A stretch of DNA of 64,000 bases from Clostridium nigeriense (GCF_900086595.1 NZ_LT575472.1:122129-186128), one strand, 5' to 3'. Counted from the first letter of the stretch, positions 1-8,936 are shown. Program-made: numbers and translations. Notes: a model not told the origin generated them from the letters alone.

Positions 1-96
1 GAATTTTATTATATTGCAATGAATTTTTAAAAAATTTTAAAAATAATTAAATTTCTAATCAGTATTTCTATTATAAATCGCGTAAATCGACTTCTG

Positions 97-1134
97 CTAA
101 TATTTTTTCAAATGAATTCTAGCCACCGTTTCATCCTCATCCCAATATATTCTATCAGCTACTAAAGCTTCATCATTTAAAATAACTCTAGGAACATTTA
201 ATTCTTTTGCCTTAGGGCTAGTTCCTAAAATAAAATCTCTAAAAACTCTATAGGATGACTCATCAATAAGATGCCCAAAATGACGATATACTGGTTTTCC
301 ATCAAGAATATACTCTTGAAACTTAAAAATATTTCTAACTATTTGTCGTAGTGGTTCTTCTGTAATCCACATAAACATAGTCTTTCCTGCTCTTGGTGTC
401 TGCTTTCCAGTTCTTCCTCCTACTTTTACCCAATAAAATTTTTTATTATTTCTTGACCACGCCATAGTTGGACATACCTTTACACAAGCACCACATCCTA
501 TACATTTATCAACTTGCTTTGCTGCTTTTCCATTTTCCCCATACAAAGCGTTTGTAACATGTTGCTTACACTCTCTAACACAAGCACCACACCCTATACA
601 TCTTTCGTAATCATAATCTATTTTAGATATTCCCATTATTCCAAAGTCACAAAAATTAGCCTTCGCACAATCATTAGGACATCCAGCCACAGCAATCTTT
701 ATATGATAATCATTTGGATATATATCTTTTTCTAATTTCCTAGCAAGAGATATAGTATCTATATTTGCATATGTACAATGATATGATCCTATACAATTCA
801 TGATATTTCTAGCTCCAATAGTTGCATATCCTTGATCCACAGTATCTAACTCTATTCCACAGATGTTAACTTCTAATTCTTGTATTATAGGAGCTAATAA
901 CTTATTCACATTATTAATATCTTTATATAATATATCTGGTATAGATAGCTTTTGTCTTGTCTGCATATGAATTTTCCCACTACCATATTTTTCCGCAATT
1001 TCTTGAACTATTGGTAATAGGTTTGCAGGAAAAATACTTCCTGGAACTCTTATGCTTACCATAAAATTTCCTCTAACCTTGGATTCTCTATATTCATTAT
1101 TTCTTAATTTTGCTAAATCTAAATTGCCTATCAT
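97..1134 (-). CDS. asrC: anaerobic sulfite reductase subunit C (siroheme/4Fe-4S)
   Basis: Catalytic subunit that reduces sulfite to sulfide in the cytoplasm together with AsrA and AsrB. The siroheme-4Fe-4S ligands are visible as C114/C120 (C-x5-C) and C152/C156 (C-x3-C, in GCPNDC). They are followed by two ferredoxin clusters, C179/C182/C185/C189 and C211/C214/C217/C221. The N-terminal half has the ferredoxin-like and TRQ (HMQTRQ) sulfite/nitrite reductase features. The 345-residue length fits AsrC. An AGGAGGTG ribosome binding site sits just upstream of the ATG and overlaps the asrB stop region. It is the last gene of asrA-asrB-asrC. The family assignment is firm; the electron route is from family knowledge. 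Confidence 0.96.
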   Translation of the reverse strand: MIGNLDLAKLRNNEYRESKVRGNFMVSIRVPGSIFPANLLPIVQEIAEKYGSGKIHMQTRQKLSIPDILYKDINNVNKLLAPIIQELEVNICGIELDTVDQGYATIGARNIMNCIGSYHCTYANIDTISLARKLEKDIYPNDYHIKIAVAGCPNDCAKANFCDFGIMGISKIDYDYERCIGCGACVRECKQHVTNALYGENGKAAKQVDKCIGCGACVKVCPTMAWSRNNKKFYWVKVGGRTGKQTPRAGKTMFMWITEEPLRQIVRNIFKFQEYILDGKPVYRHFGHLIDESSYRVFRDFILGTSPKAKELNVPRVILNDEALVADRIYWDEDETVARIHLKKY

Positions 1135-1147
1135 AATAATTCACCTC

Positions 1148-1963
1148 CTAGTCAACTAGACTTTTTGCTTCTTTATAATTAAATATTGGGCCATTAAGAC
1201 ATACATAGGTTTCATTTATTCTACAGTGACCACATTTACCAACTGCACAACTCATATTTCTCTCAAAACTTAACCATATATTTTCATCTTTAATATCATA
1301 TTTTTTAACTTCCAAAGCTGTAAATTTCATCATTGCTGGTGGCCCTACTATTACAATATTCAAATTATTAATTTGCGACCTATTATGTAATATCTTTAAT
1401 TTATCTAAATGTTGAGTAACTAATCCAACATAGTTTCCTTCTGTTTCTTCACCCTTATCTAAAGTAACAACTACATTCATTTCTTCTTTCCATTTGTTAA
1501 TATCCTCTTTAAATAATATTGCTTCTTTATCTTTAAATCCTAATAATAGCTCTATATCTTTAACTAAACTTCTATTTTTACAAATTTTTTGTATCATAGA
1601 TCTAACAGGTGCTACTCCAGATCCACCTGCAATGATTATTAATTCTTTACCTTCATACTCTTCAAAAGGGAATCCATTTCCATAAGGACCTCTTAACCCT
1701 ATTCTATCACCTGATTTTAAATTAAATATAGCATCTGTAACCTTACCAACTTTTCGTATTAAAAGTTCTATATATCCGTCTTCAACATTAAAATCACTTA
1801 CAGAAATAGGAGCTTCACCAACTTTCGGAATAGACACTTGTAAAAACTGTCCATAATTTATTTCACTAGCTTTATCATATTTTACTTTAAACAAATACTC
1901 TATTGGAGTTTGTTCTATTATTTCAATTAACTCATAATATTGTGGTAACACATTATTCTTCAT
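1148..1963 (-). CDS. asrB: anaerobic sulfite reductase subunit B (FAD/NAD, 2Fe-2S)
   Basis: Electron-transfer subunit of the Asr complex, related to PyrK and ferredoxin-NADP reductases. It passes electrons from NAD(P)H through FAD and an iron-sulfur cluster to AsrA/AsrC. Visible features are an FAD-binding barrel with a GLRGPYGNGFP segment, a nucleotide-binding GGSGVAPVRSM motif near residue 112, a VGPPAMM segment, and a C-terminal cluster C239-x4-C244-x2-C247-x7-C255. The gene starts inside the 3' end of asrA (11-bp overlap) behind GGGAGG, so translation is probably coupled. 271 residues is normal for the family. Confidence 0.95.
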   Translation of the reverse strand: MKNNVLPQYYELIEIIEQTPIEYLFKVKYDKASEINYGQFLQVSIPKVGEAPISVSDFNVEDGYIELLIRKVGKVTDAIFNLKSGDRIGLRGPYGNGFPFEEYEGKELIIIAGGSGVAPVRSMIQKICKNRSLVKDIELLLGFKDKEAILFKEDINKWKEEMNVVVTLDKGEETEGNYVGLVTQHLDKLKILHNRSQINNLNIVIVGPPAMMKFTALEVKKYDIKDENIWLSFERNMSCAVGKCGHCRINETYVCLNGPIFNYKEAKSLVD

Positions 1964-3005
1964 TAACTCGAACCTCCCTTACTACTTCTGGATACTCTTC
2001 TTCTAAAACCTTAGTTAATTTATTAACTGTTTCTATATAGGAAATGTATTTAGGACATGTATCTTCACATCTACCACAACCTACACACATATTTCCCTCT
2101 CCAAAAAGTTTTTTAAAGTCATATACTTTATGTAAAACATGATACCTTCCCTTTGCCATATTAGTTTCTCTAAACATATGACCACCAGCCATAAGTGAAA
2201 AACTATCAAAATGACAACTAGTCCATATCCTTCTCTTCTCCCCTGCATTCTTATTTTCTGAATAAAATAAATCCGAAGTTGTAAAGCAAGTACATGTTGG
2301 ACAATTTAAATTACATCTACCACACTTAATACACCTTTCATAATCTCCCCAAATTCTTTCATCATTTGCTACTTCACTAGGTATTTCTTTTACATGTGGA
2401 ACATTAACTTTAATTTCATTTTGATCTACATAATGAAAATTGTAATCCACCTCTTCTATTCCTAAACTATCAAAAAACTTATGAAAACTTTGTTCATCAA
2501 CTTCTATAAATATATCTTTTTCATCTACCTTCATTCCCATTACATGATCATCAGTTTTATTGCCTCCCATTGAAACGCAAAAACAATTTCTGTAGGAATG
2601 TGGACATTCTAATATAATAAAATTAACCTTGCTTCTTAATCTATTGTAGTAAAAATCTGGTTCACCATTTCTATAATATAGAGTATCTAACCTATGTATT
2701 CCTGTAATATCACAAGCTCTTGCTATAACTAACTTTTCCTTAAATTTATCCTTAGGTACTTTAAACTCATCTTCATTAAAATAAAGTATTGTCTGCGTTA
2801 TTGGAAAAACAACTTCCTTAGCTGATGAGTTGGACTTTTCTCTAAATTCAATATCAGCAAAATTATGAACTGTATCATATCTTATATAATCTGTATCCGC
2901 AAAATTGCCTTTTCCAGCAAATCTTTTAGGTCCCCATATTTCATACTTACTTTCTAAAGCCTTCAGTAAATCATTAAACTGTTTTACCTCTAACTTATAT
3001 CCCAT
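1953..3005 (-). CDS. asrA: anaerobic sulfite reductase subunit A (4Fe-4S)
   Basis: Iron-sulfur subunit of the AsrABC dissimilatory/anaerobic sulfite reductase. Two clostridial-type 4Fe-4S motifs are clear in the C-terminal third: CIKCGRCNLNCPTCTC and C307-x2-C310-x2-C313-x3-C317. The N-terminal part matches the hydrogenase-beta-like AsrA family (350 residues). It is the first gene of the operon, with TAGGAG upstream of the ATG, and is divergent from the FUSC gene. A perfect palindrome TAAGTACTTA (3096-3105) lies in the divergent region and might be an operator; that is a guess. Confidence 0.95.
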   Translation of the reverse strand: MGYKLEVKQFNDLLKALESKYEIWGPKRFAGKGNFADTDYIRYDTVHNFADIEFREKSNSSAKEVVFPITQTILYFNEDEFKVPKDKFKEKLVIARACDITGIHRLDTLYYRNGEPDFYYNRLRSKVNFIILECPHSYRNCFCVSMGGNKTDDHVMGMKVDEKDIFIEVDEQSFHKFFDSLGIEEVDYNFHYVDQNEIKVNVPHVKEIPSEVANDERIWGDYERCIKCGRCNLNCPTCTCFTTSDLFYSENKNAGEKRRIWTSCHFDSFSLMAGGHMFRETNMAKGRYHVLHKVYDFKKLFGEGNMCVGCGRCEDTCPKYISYIETVNKLTKVLEEEYPEVVREVRVNEE

Positions 3006-3162
3006 GTTATCAACTCCTATATTTTGTAGTTGTTTTATTTTTCACAACTTGGTGCCTTTTTATTCTACTAAAATCCATCATAATTTAGGAATTAGTAAGT
3101 ACTTAAGTTAAAAATTTATGACTATTATAGAATGGACCAATTAACTCTAATTTATCTAAATT

Positions 3163-3190
3163 TTGATAATAGGGTGAAATAATGTATAAT
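3163..3190 (+). promoter_or_regulatory. sigma-A-like promoter for the FUSC gene
   Basis: TTGATA (3163-3168), 16-bp spacer, TATAAT (3185-3190), about 20 bp before the ribosome binding site of the downstream gene. Confidence 0.6.
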
Positions 3191-3222
3191 AATAAAGTAA
3201 TTTATTAAGGGTGGTGATGCTA

Positions 3223-5184
3223 TTGTATTCTAAAAATATGATTTCTAGATGTATTAAAGCACTTCCTGAAACAATGGTATCTTTAATAATATTCTTTTCA
3301 AATCAAGTATTTTTCGGAATAGAAAACTCAATAATGGGAATTTATATGACACTGGCTTTTAAGAAGAAAGTGAATAAATTTCATACTATTAATGAGTACT
3401 TTAAGGATTTATTAATCCACTTCTTTATTGTTCTAACAGCTTTTATAGCTACAATAAACTTACCTTTAACTATATTAGTTAATCTTATAGTTTGCTTTAT
3501 ATTAGTTTACACATTAACAGATGAGTACAATCATACAGATTACTTCCATTATGTAATGGGATTTATTTTGTTACAATCTCTTCCTATAACCTTAGAAAGA
3601 TTACCCTATAGACTAATTGCAATTATTTATTCCAACACAGTAGTTTATATTGGGTTTAGTTTTTTTTCGCCGAAGAAAATATATGAAGGATTTAACAAGT
3701 TAACCTTCTCTGGATTAAGTATTATAAAAAATGAACTAAAGTTATTACTAGATGGGAAATTTGATGATATTTCAAAGAATCAAGAACAAATATTCATTAT
3801 AAATAAAGAAATAAGTAATTTAATTTATGAAAATAGGCGTAGAAACTATTTTACAGTAATTAGTGGGCAAGGATATTTCCCCTTCTCTACCTTATTTCAA
3901 CACTTCAATATTTTTATAGATGAATTTGTTAAGAATAAAAACATTTTAGAAATAGAAGAAAATATATCTTGTTTAAAGGAACTAATTAATATAATTGAAA
4001 ATATTCCAAAAGACTTTTATTTAGGAAATAATGATGAATATGTTGAAGGATTAATTAAATTTACTAGTAATTATAGAATAACTGATAATTATTTAGAAAA
4101 TTATCTTATCTATATAATTAATTTACTTGCATCAATCTTAGATTATTTTTCAGAAGACTTTGTAAATAAAAGTAACTTAATTCATAAAGAATGGATAATT
4201 CCAAGTAAATCTAGACCTCTAGGAAGACTTATAGACCACTTTACGTTAAATTCATTTAAGCTTAGATTTGCATTAAGGTTATCAATAGTAGTCTCTTTAG
4301 GATTTGCATTAGAAAAATTTTTAAATTTACCTAAGGGGTATTGGCTTCCTCTAAATATATTTGTTTTAATAATACCTTTCTATGAAGATAGTTTAAAAAA
4401 GGTTGTTAGCAGATTAAAAGGAACATTAATAGGAATAATTTTATCTTTTTTATTATTTACAATATTTAAAACAAGAACAGCGCATATGATAATAATGGCT
4501 TTATCCAACCTACTTATTTATTCTATGAATAATTACGTATCAATTTCCATATATATTACTTGCTCTTCATTATCTATAGCAAGTTTAACTATGGGAACTG
4601 AAGAAACAATTATATTAAGGCTTTTGTATGTATTTATTTCGGCAGGAGTAGCATTATTAGCTAATAGATTTATGCTTCAATCAAACAACTCTAAAGAGGT
4701 AGTAAACTGGTTTAATAAACTCATTCGATTGGATAGAGCTCTTATAAGGGAATTGAATAATCTTTTAAATGGTTCCAATGATAGCAATATAATAAGAGAA
4801 ATATTACTTAAAGTTAATCTTGTTAATAATAAAATCCAATTACATTCTAATTCTCTAGATATGAATATTGATATAAAAAAATATTTACAAGTAAACAGTC
4901 AGTTTATAATTGAAATTGAACATATAATTAGTATTATTGAAGTTATGGATAAGAATAGAATCAATAAAGATGAGCTTTATATTTTAACTGGTAATATGAA
5001 TAGAATACTAGATATAATAGAAAGCACTATAAATAATAATAAACCTTTGAACAGTATTTCATTGGATGATATTCAAAAGCGTGGAGTTATATCTGATAGT
5101 ATTTATATAACTGATCATTTAAATAGATGTATAGATAAAATGAATGAGTTATATTATATTTCAAAGAAAAAGTTAAGTTCATAA
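3223..5184 (+). CDS. FUSC-family / aromatic acid exporter-like membrane protein
   Basis: Integral membrane protein of the fusaric acid resistance (FUSC, YccS/ArAE-like) superfamily, normally efflux of aromatic or organic acids. An N-terminal membrane block (about 160 residues) is followed by a roughly 180-residue soluble stretch, then a second hydrophobic block that contains the FUSC_2-type segment LPKGYWLPLNIFVLIIPF, then a soluble tail of about 150 residues. The upstream sequence GGGTGGTGAT is a near-perfect Shine-Dalgarno that swallows the GTG/ATG codons at 3211-3219, so I place the start at TTG 3223. The gene stands alone, divergent from asrABC. The substrate is unknown. Confidence 0.8.
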   Translation: MYSKNMISRCIKALPETMVSLIIFFSNQVFFGIENSIMGIYMTLAFKKKVNKFHTINEYFKDLLIHFFIVLTAFIATINLPLTILVNLIVCFILVYTLTDEYNHTDYFHYVMGFILLQSLPITLERLPYRLIAIIYSNTVVYIGFSFFSPKKIYEGFNKLTFSGLSIIKNELKLLLDGKFDDISKNQEQIFIINKEISNLIYENRRRNYFTVISGQGYFPFSTLFQHFNIFIDEFVKNKNILEIEENISCLKELINIIENIPKDFYLGNNDEYVEGLIKFTSNYRITDNYLENYLIYIINLLASILDYFSEDFVNKSNLIHKEWIIPSKSRPLGRLIDHFTLNSFKLRFALRLSIVVSLGFALEKFLNLPKGYWLPLNIFVLIIPFYEDSLKKVVSRLKGTLIGIILSFLLFTIFKTRTAHMIIMALSNLLIYSMNNYVSISIYITCSSLSIASLTMGTEETIILRLLYVFISAGVALLANRFMLQSNNSKEVVNWFNKLIRLDRALIRELNNLLNGSNDSNIIREILLKVNLVNNKIQLHSNSLDMNIDIKKYLQVNSQFIIEIEHIISIIEVMDKNRINKDELYILTGNMNRILDIIESTINNNKPLNSISLDDIQKRGVISDSIYITDHLNRCIDKMNELYYISKKKLSS

Positions 5185-5231
5185 TAAAAATAGCTATATA
5201 TTGTATTAATACAATATATAGCTATTTTTAT
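5184..5231. terminator. bidirectional terminator, 22-bp perfect stem
   Basis: Perfect inverted repeat 5184-5205 / 5210-5231 with a TTAA loop and A5/T5 flanks on both sides. It separates the convergent FUSC and rubredoxin-like genes and works for either strand. Confidence 0.85.
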
Positions 5232-5232
5232 C

Positions 5233-5568
5233 TTACCACTTTCCGTTAGCCATATGTCCTGCAAGTTCTGCCTTGCATCTTTGCTTGATAACCCATGCTT
5301 CATTTTTAGCTTTTTCAAAACCATTTACACATTTTGGATCAAGATTAATTTCTATACCTTCTTTTGCAAGTTTTGCGATTTTATCTGCTAATACAATCAT
5401 TTCTGCATGTATGCTATTAGTTCTATCTGAAGCATAAATTTTTTCAGCTTCTTCACTGCTAAGCTCAACAAATTTTTCTTTTCCTAAATTACACTTTGGA
5501 CAAACCTCTGGTGCTTCTAATCCTTCATGTACATATCCACAAACTACACATTTAAATAACTTCTTCAT
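5233..5568 (-). CDS. rubredoxin-like domain protein
   Basis: A 111-residue protein with an N-terminal rubredoxin-type iron knuckle pair ([10 protein letters not shown] then CPKCNLGK) as found at the C-terminus of rubrerythrins. It is followed by about 80 residues of charged helical sequence with two further cysteines. It is probably a small electron carrier or redox protein of anaerobic oxidative-stress defence; the exact partner is unknown. GGGAG precedes the ATG. It is monocistronic with its own strong promoter at 5633-5661. Confidence 0.8.
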   Translation of the reverse strand: MKKLFKCVVCGYVHEGLEAPEVCPKCNLGKEKFVELSSEEAEKIYASDRTNSIHAEMIVLADKIAKLAKEGIEINLDPKCVNGFEKAKNEAWVIKQRCKAELAGHMANGKW

Positions 5569-5632
5569 AATTAACTCTCCCTATATCTATACATTTTTAT
5601 TATTTTCTTTTTTCTGAAATTTCTATATTTAT

Positions 5633-5661
5633 ATAATACAACTTCTAATATATATTGTCAA
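5633..5661 (-). promoter_or_regulatory. promoter of the rubredoxin-like gene with adjacent AT palindrome
   Basis: On the minus strand: TTGACA (5656-5661), 17-bp spacer, TATTAT (5633-5638). A 16-bp perfect palindrome AATAATAATTATTATT (5664-5679) sits directly upstream of the -35 box, in the size range of a Fur/PerR-type operator but of low complexity. Confidence 0.7.
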
Positions 5662-5701
5662 CTAATAATAATTATTATTTATTATGTTTTAAATCTAGCT
5701 T

Positions 5702-6226
5702 TTAAATAATTTCTATACTCTTACTTTTAGCCTTACTTATAATTTCCATAGTTCCATCAAATATTAGCTCTAATCCTAAAATGATTATATGATGTCCAAT
5801 TTTTCCAAAGGGATCAAACACTAAAACAAAGGATAAACAAAACTCTATGAGAGCTTTAAATATTATTGATATCCATTTATCCTTATTAAAAAAATTATAT
5901 AATGCAACATTTAAATAATTTGCAGCCTTTACTAATCCATGTAATCCCCAAAACATTCCTACTATAAATAATGCATCATTTCTTTTTATTAAAACACCTA
6001 ATCCTATAGCAATTAAAATAAAAGATTTCTCCAAGTTATTTTTTTCAAGACTAGCATAATCCTTATCCTTAACCCCTTCAATAAATTGAATAATCCCCTT
6101 TATTAATAATATTCCACCACAAACTATTGGCAATAATGGTAGTAATTTATCTCCATATATTAAGCAAATTGATCCGTTCACTACAATTAATATAGATTCT
6201 ATATAGTTTAACTTTTTATACTTCAA
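5702..6226 (-). CDS. DUF308/HdeD-like small membrane protein
   Basis: Hydrophobic protein of about 174 residues with around six predicted membrane segments in short alternating blocks (for example ILIVVNGSICLIYG and LLPLLPIVCGGILLIKGI), the pattern of the HdeD/DUF308 family. Function unknown; E. coli HdeD is linked to acid resistance. A perfect AAGGAGTGAT lies 6231-6240, so the start is TTG at 6226 rather than the ATG eight codons upstream, whose spacing to any SD is poor. No operon partner. Confidence 0.7.
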   Translation of the reverse strand: MKYKKLNYIESILIVVNGSICLIYGDKLLPLLPIVCGGILLIKGIIQFIEGVKDKDYASLEKNNLEKSFILIAIGLGVLIKRNDALFIVGMFWGLHGLVKAANYLNVALYNFFNKDKWISIIFKALIEFCLSFVLVFDPFGKIGHHIIILGLELIFDGTMEIISKAKSKSIEII

Positions 6227-6250
6227 TTTATCACTCCTTAAAAATCCCAT

Positions 6251-6622
6251 TGTCCTCTTAAAATCATTGCTACAAAACTTTACTAATAATTCTATTAAAA
6301 TTACCTTGTTATAATTATATCAACTTACTTTTTAATTTTAAAGTTAACTCAGACATAATCTTATGTGTTTTTATACTCTCTTACTCTCCAATTAGCTTCA
6401 ACGTATATAAGCTTATCATTCAAATAAAAAAGTATTTCCATCTATTTTACTCATACACATATTTGGTTCATTAGATAAAAATATAAAAAATATTTTTATT
6501 ACTTAAATTTCTTGTGTTATAATATTTGTATAATTTTTATACGAAAATAAAACGGATTTATAATTAAAATATATCTAAATATAATCAATATTTGAAATCT
6601 GTAAAGCATAGGAGATGGTACA
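6251..6622. other. 372-bp intergenic region
   Basis: Very AT-rich spacer between two divergently read genes. It holds promoter-like TATAAT boxes on the plus strand (TTATAATATTTGTATAAT around 6518-6535) that could serve the orphan gene at 6623. I see no RNA gene or open reading frame of substance. Confidence 0.5.
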
Positions 6623-7180
6623 ATGAACTATTTACTTTGCCATTTTGGTAAATTAAAATTATACAATTCCTTTAAATCACATAAGAATACTCAATTAAAA
6701 AATGATACTTTTAGTAATATTGATGTAGATGAGTTACATTCAAGCCCCAATTTTAATCTATTGAACCAATATAATATAAATAGATTACCTATCATCAAAT
6801 CAAATAAAAGCTTTAATTTATCTATAAATAACAATTTATCTACTTATTCCGATGGTATTATATTTTTAGAAAATTATTCACCAAATAATTTTCCTAAAAA
6901 TAATTTTAAAATGCTTTTAAATGAAAATTTAAAATATAAAAAAAATAGCTCCAATAATATTTCCTATTCTCCTCACAGTATTTCTCTTGATAAATTTATT
7001 TATAATATGAATTTATCTTCAGCTCCATCAATACTTAATTCATTATCTACAAAAAAATGGATTGATAGAAATTTTTTAAAAGGAAATAAAAATAATCAAA
7101 CAAAATCTATTAAAAGATTAAAAGCTTATGCCTTAACATCTTATAGTAAACATAGATCAAATATATTAGACACGTTATAA
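6623..7180 (+). CDS. orphan Asn/Ser-rich hypothetical protein
   Basis: I do not recognise this 185-residue protein. It is strikingly rich in Asn, Ser, Lys and Leu, with low-complexity stretches (KKNSSNNISYSPHS, LSINNNLSTY) and no membrane segment, signal peptide or cysteine motif beyond a single Cys near the N-terminus. The C-terminus is basic (KSIKRLKAYALTSYSKHR). An AGGAGATGG ribosome binding site, TATAAT boxes upstream and a strong terminator downstream show that it is an independent real gene. The composition would suit a disordered or spore-associated protein, which is speculation. Confidence 0.6.
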   Translation: MNYLLCHFGKLKLYNSFKSHKNTQLKNDTFSNIDVDELHSSPNFNLLNQYNINRLPIIKSNKSFNLSINNNLSTYSDGIIFLENYSPNNFPKNNFKMLLNENLKYKKNSSNNISYSPHSISLDKFIYNMNLSSAPSILNSLSTKKWIDRNFLKGNKNNQTKSIKRLKAYALTSYSKHRSNILDTL

Positions 7181-7275
7181 TTGAATCCAAAATAAAAAGT
7201 CACAAAACTTATAGTTAATTGAAAGAAAGAGGTACTATATTTTTATATACTATAAAAATATCAATATTAAATTAT

Positions 7276-7318
7276 AAAAAATAGTATAAATAGATTGATT
7301 CTATTTATACTATTTTTT
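7276..7318. terminator. bidirectional terminator, 18-bp stem
   Basis: Perfect stem 7276-7293 / 7301-7318 with A6 and T6 flanks, between the convergent orphan gene and hisS. Confidence 0.85.
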
Positions 7319-7341
7319 ATTATAAAACTCTTAATTTGCCT

Positions 7342-8628
7342 CTAAATACTCATAATACTTTCACTCCCTAAAGTCATACTTTTTATTTTTACCTTATTTA
7401 AAGCAACTTCTTCTTCTCCAATTATCACAATATTCTCTACACCTATTTTATTAGCATAATTCATTTTTTTCTTTAATGACTCATCTTCAAAATATATAGA
7501 TGCTGCATAGCCTTTTCCTTGTAAATCTTTCATCACCTTACAGCAATACTCTATTGTATCACCTATAGGTAATATCAAATAATCTATGCTCTTTTTAAAT
7601 TTATAATTATCTATAAATCCTATCTCCTTTAATACAAAAAATAACCTAGTTAATCCTATTGATATACCAACTCCAGGTAATATATTGTTAGTATAGTTTT
7701 CAGCTAAATTATCATATCGCCCCCCTGAACATATAGAACCCAAACTTTCATTTCCCTCTAATATTGTTTCAAATACTGTTCCAGTATAATAATCTAATCC
7801 TCTTATAATTTTTAAGTTTATTTTAAATTCATTCTCTTCTACACCTAGTATTGATAATATACTACATACTTTACTTAACTCATCTACCCCTTCAATAAAG
7901 TATTTGTTTTTAATTCTAAGACTTAATAGTTGCTCTTTTATATTTTTACTACTTCCACTTATATCTAATATTTCATTAATATATTTACATTTTTCAAAGC
8001 CTATAATAGCTTCTAACTCTCTTGAAAATATATCTTTTCCTATCTTTTCATATTTATCTATTAATATCATAACTTCATTAACATTCTCTACTTCTAATTC
8101 TTCTAATAATCCCTTTAATATCTTTCTATTGCTTATTTGAAATCTGTATTTTTCTAGACCTATTGCTTTAAAAGCTTTAGAAGCCAAACTTATAACCCAA
8201 GCATCATTCTCTATACTTAATTTTTCTTTGCCAATAACATCTACATCACATTGATAAAATTCTCTATACCTTCCCCTTTGATTTCTTTCTCCTCTATAAA
8301 CTTTACCTATTTGATACCTTCTAAATGGAAAAACCATATCATTATAATATTGTGCCACATATCTAGCGAAAGGTACCGTTAAATCAAATCTTAAAGCTAG
8401 CTTATTCTTTCCCTTTTCAAAACTATATACTTGCTTTTCCGTTTCACCACCAGTCTTCGCCAATAACACTTCAGCCTTTTCTATTATTGGCGTATCTATT
8501 GCTAAACACCCATTATCTTCATATACCTTTGATATCTTTGATACTATATCATTAAATATTTGCTGCTCTCTTGGTAATAACTCCATAAAACCTGGTAGTA
8601 TGCTTGGTTTTATTATATTTTTCTTCAT
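7342..8628 (-). CDS. hisS: histidyl-tRNA synthetase
   Basis: Class II synthetase that charges tRNA-His. Visible are the LRFDLT segment (79-84), motif 2 (RRYQIGKVYRGERNQRGRYREF, from residue 103), the histidine-specific LDYYTGTVFE loop and motif 3 GSICSGGRYDNL. At 428 residues it is full length. AGGAGTGATT precedes the ATG. It is transcribed alone from a promoter at 8876-8904 through a leader of about 240 nt containing a histidine-rich leader peptide and an intrinsic terminator, so expression is very probably attenuated by histidyl-tRNA supply. Confidence 0.97.
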   Translation of the reverse strand: MKKNIIKPSILPGFMELLPREQQIFNDIVSKISKVYEDNGCLAIDTPIIEKAEVLLAKTGGETEKQVYSFEKGKNKLALRFDLTVPFARYVAQYYNDMVFPFRRYQIGKVYRGERNQRGRYREFYQCDVDVIGKEKLSIENDAWVISLASKAFKAIGLEKYRFQISNRKILKGLLEELEVENVNEVMILIDKYEKIGKDIFSRELEAIIGFEKCKYINEILDISGSSKNIKEQLLSLRIKNKYFIEGVDELSKVCSILSILGVEENEFKINLKIIRGLDYYTGTVFETILEGNESLGSICSGGRYDNLAENYTNNILPGVGISIGLTRLFFVLKEIGFIDNYKFKKSIDYLILPIGDTIEYCCKVMKDLQGKGYAASIYFEDESLKKKMNYANKIGVENIVIIGEEEVALNKVKIKSMTLGSESIMSI

Positions 8629-8660
8629 ATTAAATCACTCCTATAATAATATTATTTTTT

Positions 8661-8869
8661 TATATAACAAAAAGCCATGTAGGCATATATCCCACATGGC
8701 TTAAATAAATTATGGTTACACTTAATTTATCATTACCAGAGATACAAGCCTAACTCCAATAGACTTGTATCTGATTTTAAACAGACCAAGTCTCTAGTAA
8801 TGATGATGAATTAAATTTTCTTTAACAATATTAAGTATAAACATAAACATCCTCCAAAAAACTATATTT
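8661..8869 (-). promoter_or_regulatory. hisS attenuator leader (peptide, alternative hairpins, terminator)
   Basis: Untranslated leader of hisS. Three mutually exclusive or nested pairings can be read. The His-codon region 8791-8804 pairs with 8729-8742 (14 bp, one G-U), enclosing hairpin 8762-8792. Alternatively GATACAAG (8764-8771) pairs with CTTGTATC (8741-8748), which breaks the first fold. A 12-bp stem 8672-8683 / 8691-8702 followed by TTTTTG is a terminator just before hisS. I see no T-box AGGGTGGNACCGCG element. The exact antiterminator partner is not resolved. Confidence 0.75.
8794..8844 (-). CDS. hisS leader peptide (MFILNIVKENLIHHHY)
   Basis: A 16-codon ORF inside the hisS leader with a GGAGG (8851-8855) seven bases before its ATG. 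An in-frame ATG at 8848-8850 is too close to the SD. It encodes three consecutive histidines (CAT at 8800-8808) immediately before TAC and TAG, the hallmark of a ribosome-stalling attenuation peptide. It lies about 25 nt after the predicted transcription start and its His codons are part of a strong alternative RNA pairing. The role is inferred from position and composition. Confidence 0.75.
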   Translation of the reverse strand: MFILNIVKENLIHHHY

Positions 8870-8875
8870 CTTAGT

Positions 8876-8904
8876 ATTATATATTACTCTTATATACTTT
8901 TCAA
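8876..8904 (-). promoter_or_regulatory. hisS promoter
   Basis: TTGAAA (8899-8904), 17-bp spacer, TATAAT (8876-8881) on the minus strand, just upstream of the leader peptide. Confidence 0.8.
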
Positions 8905-8936
8905 TTATATACTATTATTTTTCCTAAATAATAACT

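Noticed and set aside
8629..8936. T-box riboswitch for hisS
   Set aside because: No AGGGTGGNACCGCG-like core or convincing specifier stem was found; the leader peptide with three His codons explains the region better.
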